NCBI GenBank assembly: GCA_963995505.1
Contig: OZ023182.1
Span: 2,557,001-2,621,000 of the forward strand
Reading direction: 5' to 3'
DNA: 64,000 nt
From: Hypericum androsaemum
Lineage: Eukaryota > Streptophyta > Magnoliopsida > Malpighiales > Hypericaceae
Shown piece after piece: positions 11,413-24,499 of this stretch (positions are counted from its first letter, which is position 1; each line of letters starts with the position of its first letter). The notes beneath the pieces are model-generated. The model had not been told where the DNA came from, did no database searches, and was given only the letters and a program-made list of their open reading frames with translations. A program made the position numbers and the translations under genes.

Positions 11413-12482
11413 CATCAGGTCCCTCAAGTATAGTCAAATAGATGATTTGGTCCTTGTATTTTTGAAATACATGTAGCCGTCCTCGTAGTTTGGTTAAATT
11501 ATACTCTTGGGGTCCCTAGCTGACGACATCAATCAATTTTTCTTATTTTATCTTTAAAATGTCAAATGACATTTAGCCTAACGGCATAATGCGTGTACAA
11601 ATTCAGGAAGGTATATGACTCAAATCATGTCAAGTGTATTCATGGTGTAAAAATTTACTTTTCAAAAATAATTTATTTTTGAAATGATTGTTATACCCTT
11701 GTTGAGCCAAACCTCCGATCATTTTTTCGGCAAACACGAACTCCGATCATCTTCTCTGACCACCCTCTAGTCATTTTTTTGGCGATCATCAAAATCAACC
11801 CACAAAAAGCGATAAGTGAACCCATACCAAAATCAACCTAACCCCTTCCCTTCCGTTCCTCCCTGAACATCCGCTTCCTTTCCTCCCCGAACATCTGCTT
11901 TTGCCGCCAAACAAGCCGTAAGATGATTTCATCCGCTGTCGCCATACCACTGTCAAAGTCAAATAAGACTTGGACAAGTCTCGAATGTTGACGTAACACG
12001 CTGGTGACGTCAGACCTGCACCTCCTCTTTGCCCTTTACGCACATGCTCCACAGCTGCTACGCCACCAAGGACGACCTCCAGGCCTACGCGGCCACCCGG
12101 CCTACCTCGTTTTCCCCTCCGCTTCCCGGGTCTGCCCTCTGATTCACGTTCCTCAAGTTGAAGGAGGAGGTCCTTAGGGTTGTGAAGGGGATTAAGTTCG
12201 TGCTTGGATAGTGTTATCGTCATTGATTACATCGTCTCTTTTTGTGAGAGTTGATTTTGGCGGTCGAAAGAATTCAGAGATTAAGGCAAGGCGACTAGAG
12301 CAGATATAAATTTTATTATTTATTTATTTTATAAGGGTATGTAAGTAATTTTCATGAAAAAAATGATCGAAGATGTCAGCCAAGAACTCGAGAGTATAAT
12401 AAAACTAAACTACGGGAACAACTACATGCATTTCGAAAATACTGGGACCAAATTATCTATTAGACTATACTCCATGGACCTA
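11413..12482. mobile_element. Foldback (MULE-like) element with GC-rich interior
   Basis: The left end AGGTCCCTCAAGTATAGTC and following ~130 bp are inverted at the right end (…GACTATACTCCATGGACCT), with matching blocks TTTGGTCC, TACATGTAG, AGTTTGGTT and CTGACGACATC. The arms are about 11413-11560 and 12350-12482. The centre (about 11790-12240) is much more GC-rich than its surroundings and looks like captured transcribed sequence, but I recognise no protein. No convincing 9-bp target duplication is visible, so the family assignment rests on the resemblance to the elements at 2755 and 28663. Confidence 0.6.
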
Positions 12483-12899
12483 AGAATAATTTACCCTATA
12501 TATAATAATAATAATATATAAGAAAGAAAGAAATAAATATTAAATAAGATGAGAGGAAGGGTGACAGGTTCAAATAAGAACCGAAGTCGTTCCTTCAAAA
12601 GTAGTAAAAAAGAAAGAAAGTAAAAGGTACCTCTGCGGGAATTGCGGACCTCTTTGGTGCGAGTTGCAACCTTCTGATGCAATGACTTTTTATCAATGAA
12701 TTGTCACCTTTTGGTGCAACTCTTGAGTATCCATCAATCATTATTTAGGAGCATTAGTAGAATTAGGCTATTATTTGTTTCATAATTGATAATTTGATTA
12801 GAAATCGGATATGTTATATGGTCATATGTCCTCCCCAATTGGTTGCTTACATCGTGCAAAACCTGCCTTAACCCCTAATTGCGATTTTTAATGAAATAA
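12483..12899. other. Intergenic DNA, nothing recognised
   Basis: AT-rich sequence with no open frame of interest. Confidence 0.5.
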
Positions 12900-13235
12900 T
12901 TCACTTTTAAAAAATACATATATTAAAATGTCAATAATGGATCAGGGCTTGGCCAAGATCAACCGTTGACTTTAAAATTTCACACGTCACGATTTCATCG
13001 GCAAGGCATGTCAACGTGGTCAGTTTAATAAAAAATGTGTAATCATATCCTTATTTTGTACTTAATGTAAAGTTGGCCGAGACTATATTCGGGTGTAACT
13101 TTATTATTGGAGTAATGATATCTATTCATTTATGAAAAAAACGTGGGCTGATCATTAAAAAATGTAAACATGGTCAGCACACAGAATTAATTATATGGAA
13201 CAATTTATTCTGGTTCAAGAGCTGTATAAATTGTT
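12900..13235 (+). promoter_or_regulatory. Orphan CKX-type promoter (relic)
   Basis: The segment follows the same order of blocks as the promoters of CKX copies F and E: ATATTAAAATGTCAATAATGG, GTTGACTTTAAAAT, GGCATGT, AAATGTAAACATGGTCAG, CACACAGA, GGAACAATTTATTCTGG and a TATA box (TATAAA at 13225-13230). No CKX exon follows; 70 bp downstream the Pack-MULE begins. It marks a lost or displaced CKX copy. Copy A at 17.4 kb has its own TATA box. Confidence 0.7.
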
Positions 13236-13626
13236 TTTGTTTTAACCTTTAATACACCGTTGACTCAATTTTATGAAGGGAGTACTAATAATATTTTTTG
13301 GGAAAAGTACACTTAAGTATCTTGTAATTTTACGCTTTCTAAATTTAGACCATGTGGTTAAAATTGTATTTTTTAGTCCTGTAATTTTTTTTGCTCGGAC
13401 GTAGGTGCCACATCCTCCCAAACGACGTCGTTTGACGTCCTACGTAGACAGTCAATTTGTGTAAGTAGAGATGACATGGCAGATAAAAAATATCCAAAAT
13501 TAGTCCCAATTTTAAAATTGATTATTTTTTAAAAGCTCCACAATTTCATCTTCCTCAATTAAAATCCATCACCAAAAACCCATCTTCTCCTAAAACAAAA
13601 ACCAATTAAAATAGCATCGAACACGA

Positions 13627-14244
13627 CTAACAAATCTCTAAAATATCATCGGCCATCTTCCCCATCATGGACACCATCACGGGAACCGCCAGTGCGTGGG
13701 CCCGCAGTTCCATCACCCCCTCCACCACCGTGCACGGTGAGCTCCAGCGCCGCAAGGGCCGCTCCGCCGACGGTCCTTCTAGCTCCGTCGCCACCTCCAC
13801 AACCGTCCCCACCGCCCCGGCCTCAACCGCCATGCGATGGTTGGCCTCCGCGAGGCAGAGAACTAGCAGGATCTTCGTCGCCGGCTTCACGGCGACCTCG
13901 TCCCTCAGGCTCCCGACCACCTCCCGCATCAGTGCCGGTAGGTAGACCGGGTCGGCCGGTGGGTTGGGGACCAGTGACCGTTCGAGCAAATGAAGGATGG
14001 CGAGGCAATCGGGGTCAGATCCGGTGGCGAGATGGACCTCAGCCAAGTGGAAGAGCTCCCGGTAGCTGGTAGGGAAATTGACTCCGACCCCTCTCTCTCT
14101 CTCTCTGCACGGCGGTGGAAAGAAAGAAAGTTGTAAGTTCAACGGCAGGCAAACACCTAGGTTTCTTTCTACATTGTTTGGTTTCGTCAAAATCTGGTTT
14201 GTGGACTTGTCAGCCCTGGAGTCGGAAGAACTCGAGGAGGTCAA
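13627..14244 (-). pseudogene. Captured U-box/ARM E3 ubiquitin-ligase fragment (PUB22/23-like)
   Basis: This 205-codon minus-strand stretch contains ATKILLVLCLAEANHRMAVE, then EAGAVGTVVEVATELEG and ELRAHALAVPVMVSMMGKMA. These correspond to the armadillo-repeat half of plant U-box E3 ligases of the PUB22/23/24 group, where the same order of helices occurs. The U-box itself, which recruits the E2, is absent. The LERS/LALxLL register is disturbed by PLRRWSSPCTV, suggesting local frameshifts. The upstream part (first about 80 residues) does not look like the family. Position inside long inverted repeats and a sharp rise in GC suggest transduplication from a distant host gene. Function is not expected. 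Confidence 0.65.
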
Positions 14245-15537
14245 TGCCGCTGAAGTCGTCGTCGCCGCTATTCAGGTCTGTTAGGAATTCAGCAACCAAG
14301 AGAATAAAATGCGCAAAGAACACGGACGCAAGAGATAACATGGTTCAGCATAATGCCTACATCCATGGGAAGAAAGGAGAACTTTTATTGATGAGTTTCT
14401 GAGCCACAAAGTCATACAAAATCCTTGGGTAACAAGTCTTTATATAGAGGCAAACCCTTGTATATCAAGTAATCTATTTATGTCGAATTAGGAGTCCAAA
14501 ACAAGAGTCCGAACAAAACTGAAAATAAACCCACAAATCTTTCCTGTTCAATTTCTCGACATCTCTAACAATCTCCACTTTGGCGAGAAATCATCCCATG
14601 GACGAACTATGAAGCTCCATCCAAACATCAATAAACTCCACCTTGACGAGACACCGCCCCAAGAAGAACTATGAGAACTCGCAAAACTAATTTGACTCTA
14701 CGACTCTACCTCGAATCATAGATATAACCGCCATCAATAAGACCATCTCAACTTACTCTCCACCTTAGTTCAATCACTTGGAGTCAGCTCCTAAGCTCGA
14801 ACTTCCGAGCCTGCTTGGCCTATTCCCTTCAATCTCCATTGAACCCCAACTAGCAAGTCTACCTGCTGAAGTAACCTTGCGACCAATAGACGCGCCCTCT
14901 ATTTTTGGATCACCCCCATGCTCTGCAACCTCGAATTACATTTTCGCTGGACCTTCTTGCCTCACACCAATGCTACTTGCTATAGCATACAATATGCAAC
15001 CTTTTGTTCCACCAAGTAGAACCCTCGACATGTCACGAACTCTACCGTTCGGCCTTGAGTGAGATACGCGATTCGCCCGTGGTGCTACCAACGACTTCGC
15101 ATTTTCCATGCAAAAATTATCTAACACCTTTGACGTACGCGTCCCTTTAGACAACCATAGCGGGGCCTAGCTAACAATGCTTCTCCGAGACAACCATGGC
15201 TCCTTGCCAACTATGCCTCCATGAAACAACTATAGCTTACTATCCATGTCTTCGCAAATCCAAACTATATTCAAACCATCCATGTCAAGTCTTTTCTCCC
15301 TCATACGAACTAACCTTATATGACCTGAGCTTTTGCCAACTCCTTCAGACCCATTGATGTGACTCCACCTACAATAATGTACCTCACTAACCTGTAGGTA
15401 TTCCATTTCACCGTTCATTCCTACCATCACACCCTTTCTACCTTTATTAGCCTACCTTTATAACTATCACTATTATAATCCAAGATCCATAACGAAAAGA
15501 GATTACCATGATGCATTGGACTTGATGAGACAGAAAG

Positions 15538-15912
15538 TCAGTCACCATCTGACCTGTCTGAACATGTGGCTATAGTTGTTGATGTCGATCCCTCCTCCTT
15601 GTCTTGATTTCCAGTTTGTCCTGGATAGTCCCCTTCATGTGCCCTTCTCCGCACTTGAAGCCACTTCCATCGAACTTCTTTGACTCTGACCTGGGTCCTC
15701 TTCAACAACCCAGCTGGTGGCTCCTCATCATCCGCCAAGCTCAAGTGAATCTTTGCTACCGCATTGGCCTCCAACTCTTTCAACTCTTGCTCCTCCATCT
15801 TCTCAGGCTTCTTCCCTGAGAGCGTGATGACCATCCCTTATTGCACGAGGAGATCCTTGACACGTCTTTGTCATAACTCAAAATTTGATGAATCATCGAA
15901 CTTCACAAGAGC
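15538..15912 (-). pseudogene. copia gag N-terminal remnant
   Basis: Read on the minus strand the segment gives a KFDDSSNFELW-type start with the Trp codon now a stop, then QRRVKDLLVQ, another stop, and MVITLSGKKPEKM followed by EEQELKELEANAVAKIHLSLADDE. This is the N-terminal region of copia gag polyproteins. At least two stop codons interrupt it, and after about 100 residues the sequence leaves the family. It is a relic of the element at 14279-16825. Confidence 0.75.
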
Positions 15913-15960
15913 AAACTTCGCACTGTCCGATATTTTCCAACCTTAGCTTTTGATACCACT

Positions 15961-16533
15961 TGTTAGGAATTTAGCAACCAAGGGAACAAAATGCACAAAG
16001 AACACAGACGCAAAAGATAACGTGGTTCAGCCTAATGCCTACATCCATGGGGAGAAAGGAGAATTTTTATTGATGAGTTTCTGAGCCACAAAGCGATACA
16101 AAATCCTTAGGTAACATGCCTTTATATAGAGGCAAACTTTTGTACATCAATTAATCTATTTAGGTCGAATTAGGAGCAAACTTTACAAGAGCAAACTTCG
16201 CACTGTCCGACATTTTCTAACCTTAGCTTTTGATACCACTTGTTAGGAATTTAGCAACCAAGATAACAAAATGCGCAAAGAACACAGACGCAAGAGATAA
16301 CGTGGTTCAGCCTAATACCTACATCGAACTTCACAAGAGCAAACTTCGCACTGTCCGACATTTTCTAACCTTAGCTTTTGATACCACTTGTTAGGAATTT
16401 AGCAACCAAGAGAACAAAATGCGCAAAGAACACAGACGCAAAAGCAATTGTTAGGAATTTAGCAACCATCGAACTTCACAAGAGCAAACTTCGCACTGTC
16501 CGATATTTTCCAACCTTAGCTTTTGATACCACT
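15961..16533 (-). repeat. Array of partial LTR/primer-site duplications
   Basis: Four junctions of the form TGATACCACT|TGTTAGGAATTTAGCAACC occur at about 15961, 16242, 16390 and 16534. A further truncated LTR start (TGTTAGGAATTTAGCAACC) is at about 16449. Each is preceded by CTTCACAAGAGCAAACTTCG-type sequence. The partial LTRs are cut off at different lengths (about 215, 85, 60 and 20 bp). Confidence 0.85.
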
Positions 16534-17400
16534 TGTTAGGAATTTAGCAACCAAGAGAACAAAATGCGCAAAGAATACAGACGCAAGAGATAACGTGGTT
16601 CAGCCTAATGCCTACATCCACGGGGAGAAAGGAGAATTTTTATTGATGAGTTTCTGAGCCACAAAGCGATACAAAATCCTTACGTAACATGCCTTTATAT
16701 AGAGGTAAACTTTTGTACATCAATTAATCTATTTAGGTCGAATTAGGAGTCCAAAATAAGAGTCCGAACTAAATTAAAAACAAACTCACAAATCTTTCCT
16801 GTTCGATTTCTCGACATCTCTAACAAGGTCATTGGCGCAGTTGTGCCATCTCTCGTCGGACCCCTTAATCAGACGCTAACACCATCACTGAGAAACCGTC
16901 CTGCTTTAAGCTCCCCATGACTTCCCACTTTAATTTCGTTCTTCACGGTTAGTTTTTTTGTCAATTTTAATTTTCGGACAGATTTTGATTTCCAGGAAGG
17001 AAATGCTGGAGGTGGGTTTGTGTTTTTGCTGGAGGTGGAAGGAAGGAGGTGAAGGTGGGAAGATAAATTTATTTTTTAAAATATATATTACAAGTTTTGG
17101 GAGTAATTTGGATATTTGCCACATGCTACGTCATCCCAACTTACACAAATGGACTGTCCACATAGGATGCCAAACGACGTCATTTAGGAGGATGTGGTAT
17201 CTACATGGATAGACAAGTGGACGGGTAGCTACCCGTGCTGCCCAGAATCGAGTGGTGTTCGAGCAAAAAAAATTATAGGACTAAAAAATATAATTTTAAA
17301 CTACATGGTCTAAATTTGGAAAGCGTGAAACCACAGGGTACTTAAATATACTTTTCTCTTTTTATATATTCATGAATCATGATATTTGAACTCATTACAT

Positions 17401-17690
17401 CAATTTCCTAGCTCTATAAACTAACGTGCAACAGTACCATCAATAACTTCAAATAGAAGAAAGAAAATGCCTTTTAATATGTTCCCTATCAGGGACAGGG
17501 CAACAGCTTCTACCCCTCTTACTATTGATCGCTATCAATACTGTAGAAGGGACATTGCTGTTAACATGTCCTGTACCACCCCAACGCATAAATAAGCTTC
17601 ACGCTGATACTTCGGTAATAGAAACAGTCGCCACCGACTTCGGGAACATTGCCCATTTCTCTACATCGGTCATAGTGACTTTGGTACCAT
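17401..17690 (+). pseudogene. CKX relic A: promoter end and 5' part of exon 1
   Basis: A TATA box (TATAAA, 17415-17420), a GTGCAACAGTACCATCAATAAC leader and an ATG at 17467 match the 5' ends of the other CKX copies. The sequence GGGACATTGCTGTTAACATG, then GTAATAGAAACAGTCGCCACC and GACTTCGGGAACATTG are homologous to codons for the mature N terminus (SVIETAATDFGN). Similarity stops at about 17690. The signal-peptide region contains extra bases (ATCAGGGACAGGGCAACAG), which throws the reading frame out, so it meets a stop after about 43 codons. No later exon follows. It is a dead 5' stub. Confidence 0.85.
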
Positions 17691-18440
17691 GAAAATATAT
17701 ATAGAGAAAAAAACCTAACTCTTAATGTTGCATCCAAAGAATATTTATACAAGAAGTTAACTAGGTAATGTTGGATAATCTGGTGGAAGAGAATGAAAAA
17801 ACTAATCCGAATTGAGTAGGAAACGATATTTTTAAGAACCAATTCACCAAGGAAATAGCGGAGAATCATTAAAACTATTTATAACATTTATATAAATTCA
17901 CGTAACAATAAATTAAAAAACAGTTTTAAATACGTGCGTTATATGAATTTATTTGTATTAAAAATATTAAAATATTAAAATATCATAATTTTCCAACAGA
18001 TAAACCTAGTCACGTTATATTTCTTTATCCTAGGTGACACTAATGTAAAAAAATAAGAAAACTTCACTCAAATTCATGATCTCCCAAATACAACAAAACC
18101 CTTTCATTCTCCTAAGTAGACCCCGTCCCGCCGACCTCATGTTCTCGGGCCTTCTCGCCCTATAGCTAGCCCCTAGGATAATGAGATAGATGTGGCGATT
18201 AGGGATTTAAGTGAAGATTTATTTTTTATTTTTTACGTGAGCGCCACTTAAGATAGAGAAATATGTGAAACGTTAACATGGATAATAATAAAAATACCAA
18301 TTAGGGAAAAAACTAACTATGGTTATGTATTTGTCACCAAAAGTGTCAAATTCAAAGATCTCTATCACCAAAGTAGAAAAAGTAAAATCATAGGATAATT
18401 AAATAAAAATACGTAAAACTATAAGAGTACTTAAATGAAC
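17691..18440. other. Intergenic DNA, nothing recognised
   Basis: AT-rich, with no gene signal. It lies between CKX relic A and the next R repeat. Confidence 0.5.
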
Positions 18441-18770
18441 CTTTCCTATTTTTCTTGAGAATATCCTTGATCAATTGGATAACTCGATTTAAAAAAAAGG
18501 AGAAACCTGAATATTAAATCAAGTCAATTCCGTGCGAAATGTGTATATATTTAATCAATGCGCATCGCACTATTTCTTCATGTTATAATCTAACACTCAC
18601 ATGCCAATAATTCTCAAAAAAATAATAATTCTCCGCCAGCTTAGGCAAATGAATCGAAATTATAAAAATTTCTCCATAAACAAAACATTAACGTGGGATT
18701 TGCTAGAGATTAATTATAGGAGATAGACCTTCGGTCAACTAAACAACGTAGGTACCGGGAAATTTCTTAG
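18440..18770 (+). repeat. Dispersed repeat R, copy 2 (partial)
   Basis: Carries the R blocks AATTGGATAACTCGA, GAATATTAAATCAAGTCAA, TCAATGCGCATCG, AATTCTCCGCCAG, TTAGGCAAATG, AACGTGGGATTTGCTAGAG and TCGGTCAACTAAACAACG. Confidence 0.8.
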
Positions 18771-18860
18771 AATTTTTTAGTTCGTTTTTTAAATTAGTGT
18801 TGCGGTGGAAGCAGGTACAAGAATGTCAAGACTATCCGAGAGGGATCCTGAATAAGGTTG

Positions 18861-19614
18861 GCCTAATGTAGGGATGGCAAAAATATCCATACCCTGAGGG
18901 TCGGACCCTACCCTTACCCTACGAATCTAGGTCTAGGGTATGTTGACTTTGACTGGGTCTAGGGTATGGTATGGGTATGGGTCCATGTTTAAAGTTAGGG
19001 TCTAGGGTAGAGTATGAATCAGTAGCTAGACCCTATGGGTCGGACCATACCCTTATATTTTTACCCTATTTTAAACTCTACCCTAATTAAACTCTTGTTA
19101 GACCCTAATTAGACCGTATTGATAATATATATAATATACTTTACTGTTAACTTTAACATATTTATTATGTTATACCACAACCAGCTTAGAAGATGTCGTG
19201 AATGATGTATCACACTATCACTAGAAGCTTACATGCTATATTTTTATTTTGTTGAATTGTTATGTACTTCAAACTCTAAAAAAAACCTTAGACTATTAAA
19301 ATTAAATTGAAAATTTTGATGTTTCATCAATTTCCTATTGAATATTGATGTGTAACGTAGTAGATGTCTTGAATTTAATTAAATTTTATATAAAAATTAA
19401 TTTTTTGATTAAAAATTATCAAAATGCAGAACGTTAAAGGGTCGAACCCTACAGACCCTGTAGACCCTGGGTCTCCGGGAAGGTAGGATATGAATCTAAC
19501 AATAAAAAATTTGTAGGGTCGAGAGTAGGGTATGAGTCTAACTAAAAAAACTAAGGTATGGGTACCAATACCCTACCCTACCCTACCCTACTCATTGCCA
19601 TCCCTAGCCTAATG
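18861..19614. mobile_element. hAT-type MITE, 738 bp, perfect 8-bp TSD
   Basis: The element 18869-19606 begins TAGGGATGGCAA and ends TTGCCATCCCTA, a perfect 12-bp inverted pair. It is flanked by GCCTAATG on both sides (18861-18868 and 19607-19614). Subterminal regions are rich in GGGTCTAGGGTATG and CCCTACCCTAC words. No transposase is present. Confidence 0.92.
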
Positions 19615-20470
19615 GAGCGGGAGAAAAAGTTCTAGACTACGGCTATGGCTATGCTAAGCTATGGAAAATGATAAAGAGTAAAAGAGCACTAAGTTTGTTG
19701 TTGTGTTGGTGATGTCCTTCTCCTTATCCCAAGCCCTCATTATATAGAACGTCTTAACCTAACCCCGATCTTCAAAATAGAAAAAATTCTCATTAGGCCG
19801 TTTCCAACTCAACCCGGCCTTGCATAGAAAAGACCTAGACCATCTTCCAAAATAGAGACATCCGGCTCAATATAGGAAAACCTCGTCCCCAATTAAGTCT
19901 TGCTGTAGCGTTGCCCCTCAACGCCATACTGATCACGAAGCCTTTAACGGTCCCAAAGGCCACATCGACCATAGGGCCCATGCTAGACATAAAGCCCATA
20001 TGGGACATAAAGAACCCCTTTAACGTTGCACAAGACATAAAATTCTCCTTGGCGTGAGACTGGACATTAAGTCCTCCTTTGGAGTGGCACTGGACATTAA
20101 GTCCTCCTTTTGCATTGCACTGAGCATCGAGTCGATCTCTAGCGCTGCTCCTAGACATTAAGTAGACTATTGGCATTGCCCCAGGATACTGAGTAGCCCT
20201 TTTGTATTGCACCAGGATATCAAGTGGACCCTTGGCGTCGTCCTGGATATTAAATTGACCATTGACGTCGCACCAGGATATTGAGTAGACCCTCGGCATT
20301 GTCCTGGACATTAAATGAACCATTGACATCGCACCAGGACATTGAGTAGCCCCTTGGCATTGTCCTGGACATTGAATGGACCCTTCATGTCATACCAGGA
20401 CACTAAGTGGACCTTTCACGTTGTCTCGGACATAAAGTTCTACTAGCAGTATAATGAACATAAAATAGAC
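19615..20470. repeat. Region with degenerate minisatellite
   Basis: From about 19990 to 20420 the sequence is a degenerate tandem array with a unit near 60 bp made of two 30-bp halves (ACCAGGACATTGAGTAG and GTCCTGGACATTAAATG types). The upstream part (19615-19830, with AGACTACGGCTATGG and TTATATAGAACGTC) resembles 48100-48260, which also precedes minisatellites. Both may be parts of one LTR family. A 164-codon minus-strand open frame across the array is a by-product of the repeat. Confidence 0.7.
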
Positions 20471-20484
20471 TTGATATTTTTGCA

Positions 20485-20660
20485 CTCCAAGTAATTAACG
20501 AAATCAAGCAAAAACAATTACCAACCCATCGAAAATGAAAGGAAAACAAATTAAATCTGGAATTTTTAATGCTCTTATATCGGTTCAAAAGCTTTTGTTT
20601 CACTTTCCATTTTTATAAAATTAATACCCAAAACCAATATACAATGCTACATAGTCTCAA
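20485..20660. repeat. Dispersed repeat S, copy 1
   Basis: The block ATTAACGAAATCAAGC, CAATTACCAACCCATC, AAATTAAATCTGG, GCTCTTATATCGGTTC and AATATACAATGCTACAT recurs at 27570-28150, where a LINE fragment splits it. No coding content is seen. Confidence 0.75.
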
Positions 20661-20773
20661 AAAGAAAATCTTAAATAAATTCTAATATGTTTATTAAGAA
20701 TTTTTGTTTCTTGGTCGATGCATTAGACGTGCACAAGTAGCCTAATAGTCCATTGTTGACATTTTAGGAGCTC

Positions 20774-20779
20774 CATAAA
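20774..20779 (+). promoter_or_regulatory. Degenerate TATA box of CKX copy B
   Basis: CATAAA in the context GGAGCTCCATAAATGAATG occupies the position of GAGCTCTATAAATTAA in copies C and F. The T-to-C change probably weakens it. Confidence 0.5.
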
Positions 20780-20848
20780 TGAATGCGAACCAGTAGTAGC
20801 ATCAACAACTTCCTCTTTTCCATTTCTTGTTCTCTTTCCCAAAGAAGA

Positions 20849-23301
<2,453 letters not shown>

Positions 23302-23314
<13 letters not shown>

Positions 23315-23478
23315 AGGTTCAGTAATCGTTCAAGTTATCTTTTATTATGAATATCGCTTTGAAAAATAAAGGTTCATCCGCCCCCTCGAGAGAAAATCTT
23401 CAATTAAGGGTTCAGTAATCGTTCAAGTTATCTTTTATTATGGATATTGCTTTGAAAAATAAACGTTCATCCGTTTCC
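23302..23478 (+). repeat. Tandem duplication in the 3' UTR of CKX copy B
   Basis: A unit of about 90 bp, starting AATCTTCAATTA and continuing GTTCAGTAATCGTTCAAG and TCTTTTATTATG to GTTCATCCG, occurs twice in a row (23302-23388 and 23394-23478) with few differences. The first unit includes the B stop codon. Confidence 0.9.
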
Positions 23479-23499
23479 TGTAATGTAACAATCTTGTGA

Positions 23500-24240
23500 G
23501 TTTATGTAATAACAAATGTTATCCTGCATTAGTTAAGTTCAATGTTCATTTTAAATAGCTATTTACAGCGGACATCAACATCATTTTTTTCTCGAAATAA
23601 ATAATGTTGATGAGCCTGTTTAAGCTCTTCAAAATAAAACGATATTGTACGACTCGCAAACTAATAATATGCAAGGAATGATACAGAATTAGTTCCAAAG
23701 TGGCACAATATTCAGTTATACTAGCAAATTAACAAAGAACTATAAATGGAGAGTTTTTAAATATGATATCGAAACAAACGATCAAAAGAAAAATAATATA
23801 TGTATGTAAAAAGTAATGAGAAACAGAAGATAGATTCAAGGTCAGAGTACCACGTGGTAATCACCAGATCAAAGAAAAATAATTTAATTCATCTAACAAC
23901 TATGGGTAAATTTTTAGAAACACGGAGATCACTAACATAATCAATCAATTAGTCAAACGAATGTCTTTTTTAAAAAATAGATATTTTATTTAATAAAATA
24001 AAAAAGCGAACAAGTATAACCAATTGATTAATGAATTGGTTAGACAGGTTCACGTGTCCTTAGTATATTCTACTCTAAAAAAAGAAAAAAAAAAGAGTGG
24101 TTGGATTCCCCGGTACAAGATGTACCGAATTGTAATCGTGGCCTCCCTAAAATTTTACGGTAATAAAATTCAGTGAGAAAAAATCACGGCAGAAAAAGAA
24201 CAGCTCAAAATAAAAATAAGCCCCGGAAAAATAAAATAAA
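23500..24240. other. Intergenic DNA, nothing recognised
   Basis: AT-rich, with poly-A-like runs (24075-24095, 24220-24240). No gene signal. Confidence 0.5.
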
Positions 24241-24499
24241 GGCCTAAATCACCTAGCATAATTTATATGTTTGCACTATACACAGGTAAAAATCCAGAAG
24301 AGAAGCCCCATCCTTTACTGGCAGTAAAGGAGTCCATTCACCCCATACAGGCCGTCTGATCCTCACATTCCTTAATAGCCCAAGTTCGTCCACACCCAAA
24401 TGAGCCCGGTACAGTGTTCTCAATCCATACAGGTCAAAAGAAGATCATGCTCGATCCTCTCTTCTTCAAATGAGCATGGTTGCCTCCTCGAGCCAAGTT

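Larger units (their letters stand above)
14279..16825 (-). mobile_element. Non-autonomous Ty1/copia element with duplicated LTR junctions
   Basis: LTRs of 292 bp lie at 14279-14570 and 16534-16825, beginning TGTTAGGAATT and ending CTCTAACA. The 5-bp target duplication AGGTC is exact (14274-14278 and 16826-16830). On the minus strand the primer site TGGTATCAAAAGC follows the right LTR and the polypurine tract AAAGTGGAGAT precedes the left LTR. The interior keeps only a gag remnant; protease, integrase and reverse transcriptase are absent. Between 15960 and 16533 the LTR/primer-site junction is repeated three further times. Confidence 0.9.
13300..17358. mobile_element. Pack-MULE-like element with a nested copia element
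   Basis: Long inverted ends begin GGGAAAAGTACACTTAAG at the left and end ACTTAAATATACTTTTCTC at the right. They share blocks for about 170 bp (the AAATTTAGACCATGTGGTT type, GACTAAAAAATA, CCACATCCTCC, AACGACGTC). Inside is a GC-rich piece (13640-14278, continuing at 16831-16920) encoding part of a ubiquitin-ligase-like protein on the minus strand. The piece is interrupted by a 2.5-kb copia element. The flanking 9 bp (ATATTTTTT and TTTTTATAT) do not match, so the target duplication has been lost or the ends are slightly misplaced. Confidence 0.7.

Noticed and set aside
11795..12223. 142-codon minus-strand frame in the foldback element
   Set aside because: Gly/Arg-rich translation with no domain; it reflects the GC-rich interior. 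The plus strand may hold a captured fragment, but I could not identify it.
13667..14072. Plus-strand open frames over the Pack-MULE cargo (Pro/Ser-rich)
   Set aside because: These mirror the minus-strand ARM-repeat sequence, which carries the recognisable protein similarity.
19835..20329. 164-codon minus-strand open frame
   Set aside because: It follows the degenerate minisatellite exactly; its repeated MSR/GGLNVQ words are translations of the tandem unit, with no family similarity.
20783..20848. Upstream in-frame ATG extending CKX copy B
   Set aside because: It lies about 10 bp after the TATA-like box and would bury the signal peptide; the conserved GAAGAATGAAAAT start at 20849 is used in all copies.
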